From assembly GCF_902806685.2 (NCBI RefSeq), contig NC_048542.1, positions 11,206,533-11,270,532 on the forward strand: a DNA stretch of 64,000 nt. The letters run 5' to 3'. Below the pieces are notes generated by a model. It made no database searches. It saw only the letters and a program-made list of their open reading frames with translations, and was not told where the DNA came from. The DNA is from Maniola hyperantus (taxonomy: Eukaryota > Arthropoda > Insecta > Lepidoptera > Nymphalidae). This document shows positions 11,641 through 24,153 of this stretch, piece by piece. The position numbers and the translations under genes are program-made. Numbering within the stretch: the stretch's first letter is position 1; every line of letters starts with the position of its first letter.

Positions 11641-12289
11641 GATCACTGTTGAACCAGATTTAACTTATAGGTATAAAAAACATACATAAGATCAAAAAGT
11701 GTGTTACAATGTCAAAAAGTAAAATATAAACTGAAAACTTACTAAGAAATCGGGTGCATATAGAAAAAGATTAAGCAAAATTAAAAAAAATTAGGTAGGT
11801 AGGTAGGTAAATGAAATAAAAAAAAATGAAAAACTAATAAACAAATTAGTAAATATTATGTTAAATGTAACTATGTCATACACACTTAGTTTTTAAAGCA
11901 AATCAGATTATTTGAATCAAATCACAGCTTACTCAACACTTGTAATAACAGTCGTATCCGTAAACAAAGTCAAAAAGTAAAACCTTATAAAAGTAAAAGA
12001 AAAGCGAATTTATTATAATAATATACTAATATAATAATAATTAATAGTAATGTGATTTGCCCTCAGCCAATCGAGCAATATCGGACAGATATAAATAAAA
12101 AATCGGTATAAGAAAGCTTGAGTTGCAATGACCTAACCTGATTTCTTATTCACAAATATCACACAGACTTAAACGATAAGCTCGCACAGCAAAATTCAAC
12201 CGTGCGATTTATTCCGCAGAATTCTATGACATGGAAATTGTATGAAGCCTTACACACTTTAGAGCTAATAGCAACATATTGACCCTTTA

Positions 12290-12462
12290 CAGTACGCGGC
12301 AGAAAGTAATGTACATCGGCCTTTAGAATGACAATTCGGCATTGTAGAGCGTTGTCTCTGTCACTCGTACCCATGTTTTGTCGGTCTCAACTACAGAGAC
12401 AACGCTTTACAAATCTGCTTCCAAAGATCGATGTATATTACTTTCTGCCGCGTACTGTACTA
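12290..12462. mobile_element. Palindromic MITE family D, copy 2
   Basis: This is a well preserved copy: outer ends CAGTACGCGGCAGAAAGTAA and its complement lie at the two borders, with inner inverted arms TAGAGCGTTGTCTCTGTCAC. Confidence 0.75.
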
Positions 12463-13044
12463 ATAAACGTTTTAAAACTGTTGTAACTGGTATGGAATGG
12501 GTCCACTAGAGACAGGGCGGGCCGCGGCGCGGCCATCAATATTTTGTATGTTCATATGTATTATCCGTCCTCCCGCCGTGCATCTTGTTTTTATATTATT
12601 TATTTATTTATAATCAAGATAATTGTACATTTTTACGCAGTTGGTTACGCAGTTTCATAATATAGAATGTATAGCAGACAGATTTTTGCGTTGCAATGCG
12701 GCCCGACCCCGTCCGTCTGGCTCTCTCTTCTTTCGAATCCCAAATTACCGATGTCTGAGAGAAAAAATCGGTGTGTAACTATATATCCGCTATACACCAT
12801 TAATTAAAGACGTACCTAAATAAATATTTGTTTTAACGTTCTACCTTTAATTTGAATATGGCGTAACTCAACACCGTGAATCCCGAGATCTTCATACGAA
12901 CATCACCCCATACAAAATAATTTTATTAATTAGGTTATTTTGGAACGTTGTAACTTTATAACCAAAGTAATTTTATGAGAAATACTGAAATCCTATAAAT
13001 TAATTATCTTGATGAATTTAATTCCGTTGCCTATTCATTACCCG

Positions 13045-13216
13045 TATTATAAATGCGATAGTGTGTTTGTTTTTTGTTTTGTCCTTTGTCTGCAACGGAG
13101 CAACAGATGAGGAGAGTGACATATTATGCTACATTTTATCCCGAAAAATCAAACAGATCCCATGGGATTTCACAAACCTAAATGCACGGTGACGAAGTCG
13201 CGAGCATCAGCTAGTG
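13045..13216 (+). repeat. Family B repeat
   Basis: It starts ATTATAAATGCGATAGTGTG, contains TATCCCGAAAAATCAAACAG and ends GACGAAGTCGCGAGCATCAG followed by CTAGT. Confidence 0.6.
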
Positions 13217-13403
13217 TCTAATAATATGCTACCTATGGGCGCCTTATTATTAGATTAAATTGACACGAGCCGTTGCTTGCAAGCAAATACTATGATGTTT
13301 GCTTGCGAGCAACCGCATGATGAATCATGGCCACAGTTCACTACAGGGAACTTGCACTGGCAATTGTCCTACATTTGACGCTAGGAACCCTATGAATAGC
13401 CTA

Positions 13404-13845
13404 TTTTTAGGGTTCCGTACCTCAAAACGAAAAACAGAACCCTTATAGGATCACTTTGTTGTCTGTCTGTCTGTCGGTCTGTCAAGAAACCTACAGGGTA
13501 CTTCCCGTTGACCTAGAATCATGAAATTTGGCAGGTAGGTAGGTCTTATAGCTGACATTCGGGGAAAAATCTGAAAACCGTAAATTTGTGGTTACGTCAC
13601 ACAAAAAATAATTGTGGCCATGAACTAATAATAATTAGTGTTTTCAATTATGAAGTAAGATAACTATATCAAGTGGGGAATCATAAGAAAGGTCTTCATC
13701 TGTACCTACATTCTAAAACAGATTTTATTTAGTTTTAAGCATCATAGTTTTTGAATTATCGTGCAAAATGGCGAAAAAATACGATTGAGTACGGAACCCT
13801 CGTTGGGCGAGCCTGACTCGCACTTGGCTGGTTTTTATTTTTTTT
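13404..13845 (+). repeat. GGTTCCGTACCTC...CTTGGCCGG repeat (family C), copy 1
   Basis: About 440 bp, starting TTTTTAGGGTTCCGTACCTC and ending GAGCCTGACTCGCACTTGGC and a T run. Copies of the same length and order lie at 33056-33510 and 50100-50534 (plus), and about 29950-30336 (minus). No open frame or terminal inverted repeat is evident, so its class is unknown. Confidence 0.65.
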
Positions 13846-14647
13846 CACGTCACACATAGCCTAAGTTTTGGTGCTGATTTTGTCGTTTCCTCACTCTAGT
13901 TCACACTGTCATGGCGCAAATTAAGCAATTTTCGTGCTGATTTTGTCAGTTGAATCATGTATAACATGCGAAACTGTCTGTTCCAACGCAGATATTTCAC
14001 TCGAACCCCTTTGCCTGTACCTACATAATTCTGGAATCATGATTATTTATAACGAAAAATAATAGCCATAATTTTTCGTTCAGTAAGTTAACTTGAACAT
14101 AATTTACCTACCTATCATAAAATCTTGAACGAATCCTCGCCCAAGTTTAAGACTTAAGTAATAAGTTAAAGGTAAATAAACAGTACGCAGAACCCGAAAA
14201 AAATATAAAAACAATACAGACTACCAGCCGTTTTGCGAAGACAAATCTAAAATAAATAAAAATATTTTTCACAACTTAAAATAAAAATTGTTACAGTAAA
14301 GTTTAAAACTTATAAGCTAAGACACTAAACCTAAAATCACACAATTTGTATTTACTATTTACTTTAAACTTAAACTACTTACTTACTTTACTTAAACTTT
14401 TAAAAAAACTTAATTTACCATAATATATTTAGTTACTATATTTACAGATATTTATATTTAAATAATAATAAAATTTTGTGGCCGACCGATCATTCACCTT
14501 CGGCCGAAAAAATCACCGTCAGCAAAATCTTTGGCTTCGGTCACATTGGGCCAAAGTTTTTGGCTGAAACCGAAGGTTTTTAGTTCAGGTAAAAATTACT
14601 TGTATATATAAGCCTAATCGACATTATTTCGACGTGTTACCTATAGT

Positions 14648-14812
14648 CCGTACAAAATGACTCCTCACGCGCCATTTTAACTCAACTGTCATGTCAAAAG
14701 TACGGTTCACCGGTTCACCTTTAAAATAAGGACTAAAATCGTACTTTTGACACGAAATTTGACACAAAAAGTTAAAATGGCGCGTGAGGAGTTAAATTGT
14801 ACGCGTTATAGC
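14648..14812. mobile_element. Palindromic MITE family F, copy 1
   Basis: About 165 bp with inverted ends AATGACTCCTCACGCGCCAT and the complement, and inner arms TGACA...AAAAGTACG. Copies lie at 17262-17400, 20371-20527 and 63561-63726. Confidence 0.7.
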
Positions 14813-15677
14813 AAAGAGAATATATTTTATGACAAGTTCAACAAAACCATTCCGTCAACATAAAAAAACAGGGTTATTAAACCTTCGGCTTCGGTTAGAA
14901 ATTGACCTTTGGTCGGACACTAAAACAATAGTAGTAGGTACCTACTCACATAAATGTTGTTTTTCTTTGTAAAAAGTTTATAAAACACCAAAAATATGTT
15001 ATTTTGATGCGTGGACACGATTTTGCAAAAATACGATTCATCCATTCGCTCATTTCGAAAGTTTTTATAAGATAAATAGGTACTTTCAAAGGTAAAGAAA
15101 TAAAAAATATACTCAAAAGATCCAAACGCACTTACACTGCGCGTCGCGTTCGCATCAATTTTACCATAAAAGATTGTTATCAAGATGAAGTACAAGTGAT
15201 AAGAAAGCAATAAAGAATTAAGAAAGAAATGAGGAACAGAAAGATGGAAGACGATTGAGAAAACCTGTCTTACAATTTAATAAATGAACGGTATCATGCA
15301 ACAAAAAAAAAAATACAAAACCTTATGCTGATTGCATGTTACATGCAAACCGAACGTGCCGTATGAGACGTACCTAATACGTATCAATGTGCCATACCGT
15401 ATTCAAATGCTAACAGCTATGCTTTAACATCTTTATTTTAGGGCAAATTTTGAAGCAACTCCGTGCGTAAATAAACTGTAAAAAATAATTAGAAAACTAC
15501 AAAAAACAGCTACCCCAAGACATACTGTACTCAATAATGATTTCAAATGTGTTTAGTTTGTGTACAAATATTGATCAGTTTTGCATGATAATAACGTAAT
15601 ACCAAACTTTGACGTTGTTAAAACATCGTGCATCTCGCCTTTGAATATGTGACGCTCCGTGAATGTTGATTGAAATA

Positions 15678-15874
15678 GTAAGTACAATACGCAACAGAAA
15701 GTAATGTACATCGGCCTTTGGAATGACATTTAGTCTTTGTAGAGCGTTGTCTCTGTCACTCGTACCTGTCGTTATATGACGTTTTGTCGGTCTCAACGAC
15801 AGGGACAATGCTCTACAAATCTGCTATCTCCTTCTAAAGGGCGATGAACATTACATTCTGCTGCATACTGTAAA
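15678..15874. mobile_element. Palindromic MITE family D, copy 3
   Basis: Ends CGCAACAGAAAGTAATGTAC and the complement; inner arms flank GACGTTTTGTCGG. Confidence 0.7.
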
Positions 15875-15927
15875 ATAATTATGTTCTCTAGGACGACCAC
15901 GTTCTACCGAAGAGAGTACTGAGACTA

Positions 15928-16196
15928 AGGCCACACGATACGTTTCCAGTGCATTGCGGCACAGCACTACTGTGGATTTCAGTATTCGATGATGCACGGA
16001 CACTGCGTTGCCGCTCCAGCACAAAGGCGTTGCAACGCACCACCCCTCCTCGCCTCGTCTCTTTGGTCCTAAGTCCGTTGCGCGTGCGGTGCGGCGCCGC
16101 ACGACGTCACAACGCATCGTGTGGCATGATACAGCAATTTCTATGTAAAATGGCGCAGCTAACGCAGCGCATCGTGTGGCTTCACTTAGGTGTAAT
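15928..16196. mobile_element. GC-rich element with terminal inverted repeats
   Basis: The ends CTAAGGCCACACGAT and CTAAGTGAAGCCACACGAT face each other, enclosing about 270 bp of GC-rich sequence with no credible protein. It sits immediately past the Myb stop codon, so it may form the Myb 3' untranslated region. Confidence 0.5.
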
Positions 16197-16212
16197 TAGA
16201 AGAGACCGGAGT

Positions 16213-16341
16213 CTACAAAAAATTCAGCGATCGTGGTTTTAGGGCAGTCTTCCGCAGATACTGATGGGCGAGCTTGGTTAGGTCGAGTTGATCCTGAGTC
16301 TTACCGCATACCAACGTCTGCCATTTATTGTTATCATCAGC
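16213..16341 (-). CDS. Myb: Myb exon 17, conserved C terminus
   Basis: After the acceptor CTTTCAG it encodes 42 residues and a stop, including KWQTLVCGKTQDQL and LAHQYLRKTALKPRSLNFL. The pattern W-x(6)-GKTxDQL-x(2)-T-x(2)-A-x(2)-YL matches the C-terminal end of vertebrate Myb proteins, as recalled. This is the main evidence that Myb extends past the open frame ending at 21462. Confidence 0.8.
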   Translation of the reverse strand, partial: ADDNNKWQTLVCGKTQDQLDLTKLAHQYLRKTALKPRSLNFL

Positions 16342-19300
16342 CTGAAAGATAATGTTTATTCAAGTACAAGGACTCAAAAGGGAAACATTTTTAAAAAGAA
16401 GTTTTACTTGCGACTTGAGACCAACTCTGTTCATTTCTGGGATGGAAGTAACGCGAAATTTATTTCCGGTCGTATTTAAAATGGCCGCCAAACAGAACAG
16501 CTGTTTTGAGACCGCTATCCGCTGTAGGTATAACTAAGAAAGTAGCGGGTACAGCCCCGGTTTATTTGCTGTCCAGCACTACCTACTAGGTAAAATGTTA
16601 GATTATAATTTCAATTCGCTTCGACTCTGCGTTAATATGAATCGATCCTAAGTCTGACTATAATTTCGAACTGTAGTTTTTTTAATAGGTCCAGGGATTT
16701 TGCCGCCATTTTACTTTAAATATGAAAATACAAACCAAAATAAAAGATGGCCGCTCCTCTTTAAGCTCATCGGACGGTTCTTCGTCGAACTTAATGGAGC
16801 GTACTGCAGACTTCTTCAGTACCAGCGGCTCCCCGGTTACACGAGATACCTATTGGAAAATTGAGAACTTTCTATGTTTTTCCCCAGTCCGGCAAACCAT
16901 TCCTTTAACATCTTGATATTACCCACTGAACGACAAAACATAGAAGGTGTCATTTGAAAATAGAGGCTCATGGTGGTTCTTTCTGTCATGCGACACTGGC
17001 TGCTGCCGTGATTGGCAGACTGAAAGTGACAGTTACGGAATATGGAGCTACTCGGACTCGCGTGCGGTATAGATCGCCCACCACTATAGGGATTTCGTTG
17101 CGCTATGATGAAGCGTACGGCATATTTCTATGTTTTGTCGTTCACTGATATATTCAACTGCTTACTAATAGTCTAACACGTCTCGAACACTTTCATAGTG
17201 TTCGGGACGTGCGTTTTGTCTGTCCATTTGTCCAAGCCTTAAGCTAGCATAAAAACTTATAGTCTGTACTCAATGAGAACTCACTCGCCATTTTAACTTT
17301 GTGTCAACTGTCATTTCAAAAGTATGATTTTAGTCATTATTTTAAAAGTGACTGTACTTTTGACATGACAGTTGACACAGAGTTAAGATGGCAAGTGCAA
17401 ACCTAAAATTTATGCATTATGCATAGCTTTGGCAAGTAACTTGCACGTTTCTTACTCTGAGTAAACGCTTGTAGCTAAAGTCAACTTCTGCATTTTGTAC
17501 ATATTAAAACTTGCAGACATTGACGTAACAATGCCAGTTGACTTCTGCAAGTTTTATTGTTACGGATATTTAGTAAAGTATAGTATAGTATAGTAGTATT
17601 TAGTATAGTAGTACCGAGCCTTTGCAAGGCTTTTTCCTATCTTTTTTCCATAGGTACTTAGAATATTTTGAAATCGGTTCAGATGTGAGAAATATTACAA
17701 AACAATAATTATCATATTTTATGCTTAGATAAATTAAAAAAGTATGTAACGAAAATATCGATTGATAAAAGGCAGCTTTTGGGTGAAAACAAACAAAAAA
17801 ATTAGTTGTTAAGTACATTTATTGAAATAAAAAAATGACATTGGGTCACATTTGGACTTTGGAATGGACTAACAATATTGACAGCGACTAAACTAAAAAA
17901 ACAGAAATAAACACAATGTTACTTTAATCTTACAATAAAATAGTTCGTGATAATACAAAAAAAAACCTATTACTACAGAATAAATTAATACATTTTTTGT
18001 AAAACATAAAAAATATTAACAAAAAGAAAAACAAAAAATGTTCAACAAGAAAATAAATAAGTTTTTAAAATAAATATCAAAAAATGTAGATTCAACACTG
18101 GTCTGTCAATATTGTACAGGGAAAGATGGGAATATAAAATAGATTGAGCGATTTATAGCTATTAGCCCCTTCATTAACTGAAAGAAAAAAGTGATAACTA
18201 TAATATGTAACAGTCAAGTTTTAATACAGAAATGCGATATGTTTTCGCTTTGTATAAACTCGATTGCTCGATTTTTCGATATTTAATAAAATTTTGATTT
18301 TTGATTTTTGGCTAACAATAATAGTGATAAAAAGATTAATTTTATTGAAGATTTTTACTGACTAATTGTAGAGGTTGGCATAATGCACCAAGACAATCTT
18401 TTAGATTGTAAACATGACTGTAGTTCCATTTATTCCTCTTTTGTTTAAATGAAAGGATAAAAATCGCAGTCTATTTTATACCTGTACTGGAAAGGGCCTA
18501 GGTAAGGGTTGCAAGATAGTGGATCAGGTTATGGGAATATGCCATTTTATCATTTCAAAAAATACTCTTTAAGTAGCTGCCGATTTATATTAAAATTGTG
18601 AATATTTTAACAAAAAAAAAGTGATAGAAAATAAATAGTTTCGTAATCACATTACACACGATGGTAGTCGAATAAATTAAAAGAAAAAAAAGATAATAAA
18701 ATTTACAGGCAAAATTACAAAGCAAAATACTATTTAATAGACTTTCACTATAAATAAATACAATGGTAGGATAGGTCACCTAACAGGGAAAGTTAGTATT
18801 TGAAACTTAAAACCGTAACTACGACAGCCTACGTCTAGATTTTTATCCGTACAGCCAATTTTAATACTTTCAATTCACATCCAAATCTTTCTTCCTAACC
18901 GACTACGGTAAAATTTATTGCAAGTTGTTTTTTTTATTAAACAAGTTTTTAAATCAGTGTGGCTAATTCTGTTGTATACAATCTCTGAACTAAAATGACA
19001 GATCTAAATATACTGCTATTTCTTTATTTTTTTTAACCTTCAGATGTCTTCTTCTGAATATATAAAAAGAAAAGGTGACTGACTGACTGACTGATCTATC
19101 AATGCACAGCTCAAACTACTGGACTGATCAGGCTGAAATTTTGCATGCAGGTAGCTATTATGACGTAGGCATCCGCTAAGAAAGGATTATTGAAAATTAA
19201 ACCCCTAAGGGGGTGAAATAGGGGTTTGAAATTAGTGTAGTCCACGCAGACGAAGTCGCGAGCATAACCTAGTACTGTATAATACGAAACATCAATTTAA

Positions 19301-22300
19301 GGCGCGGCAGCAATGTAGCGGAACATTGCTGCCTAGCTCGGAATGTAATGTCATTTAAGCTTATAGAGATTGTATGGGGACCAGTAGTGCCGCGACAGGA
19401 CTGACAGCTGGGGACAGCACTGTTGCGGCAGCACTGGTGCGTGCAGCGTGGTTCGGAATCATACCTTAAAATACAGGCTTTTTGCCTAGTTCAAGGACAG
19501 TTGATTTTCTGTATGCACCTCTTTTTTAGAATAAGATAACAATAAGTACATTTCAATGCAGATGTAACTAAACCTATCTATGCTTTGCCTAATAAATGAC
19601 TTACTTATTTCTTTCTTTCTTTCATAATACTTCTTGCGGAAAAGGAAAGCAAAAGATTTAGTCCTGTCAATTTAGTTTAGTTTGTTATCTGCGTGAAACA
19701 GAATTAGCCACAATATTATAACTTTTTTTAATTTTAATAATTATTATTATAATAATAATATGTTAGTGGATGTTTTGTTTTGATAGTTTATTTTCAAATC
19801 ACGCCAAAAATTATTTTTCGTAACCGTAGTCGGGCTTATTTTCTTTACAAACAATTCGTTTCACATTATCCAAAACAAACCAAACCTAAACTCTAAACTA
19901 GCGATTCTTAAAAAAAAATAAAAACTAATAACACTAAAATAATTTGGTGCATGGTAAACTTGAGGTAAACTTTTATAAACGTAGAACCTAATATTAATGA
20001 TGAATATATTAAAATCCAAGGATATATTCATTTGATGAAGATTTCATCTTTGGTAGCCTACGCCCTAATCACTTCTTTTGGTGCACTTATTACTATTCAT
20101 ATTATCTAATTAAAAGTTTAAACTTTTTTTACAAAAAAAAATCGAACATTTATAACTTTGATCATAATAATTAAATCCTTCGAAAAGCCGAACAAGTATC
20201 CTTACAAATATTTATAAGCAAAAAAGTTTTCATATCTTTGCGATTATGCAAGAAATGATTTTCAAATTTAGGCATGGCGTTGTCATGATTCGTAAATATT
20301 TTATAACATTATTAATATTGTTTTTTTGAAAAATCCCTATCCCCATCTGAATGAAATTAAAAGTTATTATAATCCGTAAAAAAATGACTCCTCACGCGCT
20401 ATTAACTCTATGGGTCAACTTTCATGTCATAAGTACGGTTCACCTTTAAAATAAGGACTAAAATCGTCTTGAAATTTGACACAAAAAGTTAAAATGGCGA
20501 GTGAGGAGTTAAATTTTACGCGTTATACTTGTCTTTTCAAAAATTTGAGTTAGATATATGCACACCCGCCAGCAGCCACTATTAAAGTACAAACACATTA
20601 CACTGTTTTGTGATGTGTAGTAACCACAGAAATCTAAATAAGTTAATAAAAAATTATATACGCAGTTTTCAATGCTAATTTTTTATATAATAATACTCGA
20701 TTCGAAAGAGTATAACTCTAGCGTATAAATCAAACTAACTGTAACAATAAGCAAATACGTATTTTTGCAAAAACACACACTGGTGCTTTTGATGGGACTG
20801 GAGTGGCGACATCTCACGTTCCTATGACAATCCTATATTATCTACTTTGATTTCTAGAGTCGCAATGCAATCTCGTACGACACATGAGAGCCTGAGAGTT
20901 ATATCATCTTCAAACGATAAGAGAATACTTATCTATATAATAGCACCTTACGTGTACAAAAGGCTGACGCCGCGAAGATTCGAATAAATTGAATTGATAT
21001 AAATTGATTATTGTGAAAGTGCAATTCAGCTCGCACAGTAACTGCTTCTTAAAGTTTAACAAATGCCTCTCTATCTGTCGCGTAAACTCTTCTAACTCTC
21101 TCTCACGTGACAAAGTGAGCCCGGCCTATTCCAATGTAGATTCCGATCGCCATCTGTCGTGTTATGACTCACGAGTCACGACACACCACACAACACAGTA
21201 ATGTGTTTGCGTCTTTATATTATAACCTACATACCACAAATCGGTATTTATATTAATTACTTCACAACCTGTTTATACTCCTGTACATTTCTATTATCTA
21301 ATTATTATCGATTTAATGCGAAACATCCTGTAACTTTTAGCGTTCACGTCAGTCATCGAGCAACTGATTAGAATGACGTTACAAAAACTAACGTTATTAG
21401 TTACGTTTTGTAACTGTTAGCGATGTTTTATTACCATATCCCTTTTACTTAATACCGAATTTCACATATTATTAGTGAACATATAATAGTCATTGTATAA
21501 TTCATCCGTTTCTTTTTCTATCTGCCACCATTGATTCTCCTTTTCAACCTCATTCGTTTTCAGCACTTTATTGGTCAATATTTCATCTATACGTGACGTA
21601 GACGGCTTCTGATTCGTCACTTTATAAATATGATCGGCCAAGGCATTAGCGAGTACTTCTTTAGGTGCTATTAACGAACTTCCGTTATTTGTAACGTTAC
21701 TGGCGTTAGTAACGTTATTACTAATATTACTTACGCTATTACCGTTATCGCAACCTAACTCATTAGAACTTGTAATAGTTCGTAACCTATCCGCGTTTAA
21801 TCTTGCGAAAGTTCTGGGGGATTCGATATTAGTGATATTTCTAAATACACTAGGATTCGGCCGTAAGTCCGTCTGATTGTCGTAAATGTCGTCATAGAGT
21901 ATTAAATTGGGATCGAGGGTGTTAGGTAGAGGATTAGTAGGGATATAGGACCTGTGTTGTACCTTAGTTTTTTCTGAGATAACGTTTTCTATGTCCATTT
22001 CCTCCATATTCATTGGTTCCGGAGTGTTTTCGAAGCTATGGAGGCTGGTAGATTCTTCAAGAAGCGAGTTCTTCACGATGGATGGTGGGGAGAAGAGTAC
22101 AGAATTATCTCCAGCAAGGGTTTTGCTCTGAAACAATAGAAAAGTCGTTAAACTATTTTAATGTTTCTTTTCACAAAAAAAAAATTAGTTTTTAAACTTA
22201 TTGTAGAGTGCTAGTAACAGTAGCGTTGCCCCAGCTCTGCGCCAGCGCTTTGCGCGCATTCTTTTGTGACGGCATGTTTTCCTTATATTGGTACTGATTC

Positions 22301-24120
22301 TGAGCACAACCTAATTTTAGAGTATTCGCATCCTCTTCTTATTAATGTAATATGAAAGGACAGACGCAGTTTGATAGTTTTAAATTTAATTTTTAGATGG
22401 TAAAACCCGTGATATTAGGGCACAGTCGCGAGCCTACTGTATAAATTTGTAGCGTGCACTAAAATTTAGAGTCTTTAAATGTAAAGTTCATGTTCTGTCC
22501 CTTTTTAGCATTGTTAAAAAGAAAAGGATGCAGATACTCTAAATTTAGTTTAGAGAAAGACAACGGAAACGGTGCCATTATCCATGTAATAATCAATTTT
22601 GAGCCTCAATAGCTCAACAGGTAAAGGAGTGGACTGAAAACCGAAAGGTCGACGGTTCAAACCCGCCCGTTGCACTATTGTCGTACCTACTCCTAGCACA
22701 AGCTTGACGCTTAGTTGGAGAGGAAAGGGGAATATAACATGGCAAATATTCTTTTTACAAAAAAAAAAAAAACTTACCGGCGTTTCCACGATAAATGACA
22801 CGTCGGGCACTTGCGATTGCGCGTGCGAGTGCGAGTGTGGAGTGCTAGTAGCAGTAGCGTTGCCCCAGCTCTGCGCGAGCGCTTTGCGCGCCTTCTTGTG
22901 CGACGGCATGTTTTCCTTGTCCGTATTGCGTCGACCGCTGCCTATGCCTGAATCGTTTACCTGTAAAAAATAAATCAAAAGCTATATTTTTGAACAACGT
23001 AAGTACGTACTGTTAGGTCGTATTTTCATTCATCTAAAGCACTTGTCTTTCTTCCCTTTTCTTGCAGAGTTGTAGTTTGAAATCTGGTCATTAACCCCGT
23101 ACAGTTGTAAAAATATGTGAAAACCATTCCACATCAGAAGGAATTGGAATCGAACACTGGTCTAGGAACAAAAATACCCACACATTATTTTCTTGTTCCA
23201 CAGTTGATGATAGTATAGAGTGGTTCAGCTGCACAATGTATTTTATTATTTATTATTATTTATTATTATTTATTATTATACCATAATGTGCACTGTTCAC
23301 ATGTACTAGTCGAATTCTCGTCACGTTTGATTATCTGTTATATTATTTAGGAGAGCCTCTTTTATCAAAGACTGCAGACTGCACCATCACTTAACACCAG
23401 AAATAATTATTGCAGTCAATCGAAAACTGGTCACAGAACAAAAAGCTTAGACATACATAAAATATATAAATTATGTGAGGTCAATGATCTTTGTCAGCCC
23501 TGGCACAGACTACGGTCTATTTAGGCTGCAAATTGCAAACACCAGTCTCGGTTTTTATCTAGTGCTTTCGTCTAAAAATGTGGTGTAAAATGGTCGAAAT
23601 AAAAAAATAAAAAAAAATACCTGCACATTAACTTCTTGTTCTGCAGTGGATGACAGCATAGAGTCGTTCAACTGTACAGTACTATCGGAATTCTCTTCGC
23701 GCTGTATCATCTCTGTTATGTCCTCAACGAGCAGACCAGGGCTGGACGGTTCGTATTTGAGGCCGGATTTCTTGCCTATTTCCGCCATTGCCATTTTGAA
23801 AGGAGTCGGTGTTCTGAAATAATATAAAAATATTTTTTAAATGAAAATATTACAATAAAACTTAAAGCCTATCTAATTACCATACAAATCATGCCTGCGT
23901 GGAATGGTGCCAAGAATACTGGCTGCATATCCGCGCTGGACAGCCAGGCTGATCCATTGCGCAAAAAATGAGCACCAGGTGAGACTATTAATCGCGGTGA
24001 AATGTCTCGTAAATTTTTTAGCACTAAAAGACTCCATGGCCCCAGGGTCTCTCTCCACGGTGATGTAACTCTCGATAAGAGAGGCATAATATAAAAATAT
24101 TGAATTATAACGTAATATCA

Positions 24121-24153
<33 letters not shown>

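Larger units (their letters stand above)
9351..16212. other. Gene-free stretch between gloverin and Myb
   Basis: No gene can be supported. It holds the repeats listed separately plus unique AT-rich DNA; 12480-13030 and 13850-14640 show nothing recognisable. Confidence 0.55.
17401..21426. other. Myb intron 14, mostly unique AT-rich DNA
   Basis: No exon is supported. It contains a Helitron-like element (19055-19273), a family F MITE (20371-20527) and a short GC-richer stretch (19300-19450) with partly inverted GCGGCAGCA motifs. 17600-19050 and 19500-20360 are AT-rich DNA without recognisable features. Confidence 0.5.

Noticed and set aside
22601..22675. Possible tRNA-Phe gene (GAA anticodon-like loop, A and B boxes)
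   Set aside because: The acceptor ends do not pair and the sequence continues into a SINE body with poly(A), so it is a tRNA-derived retroposon.
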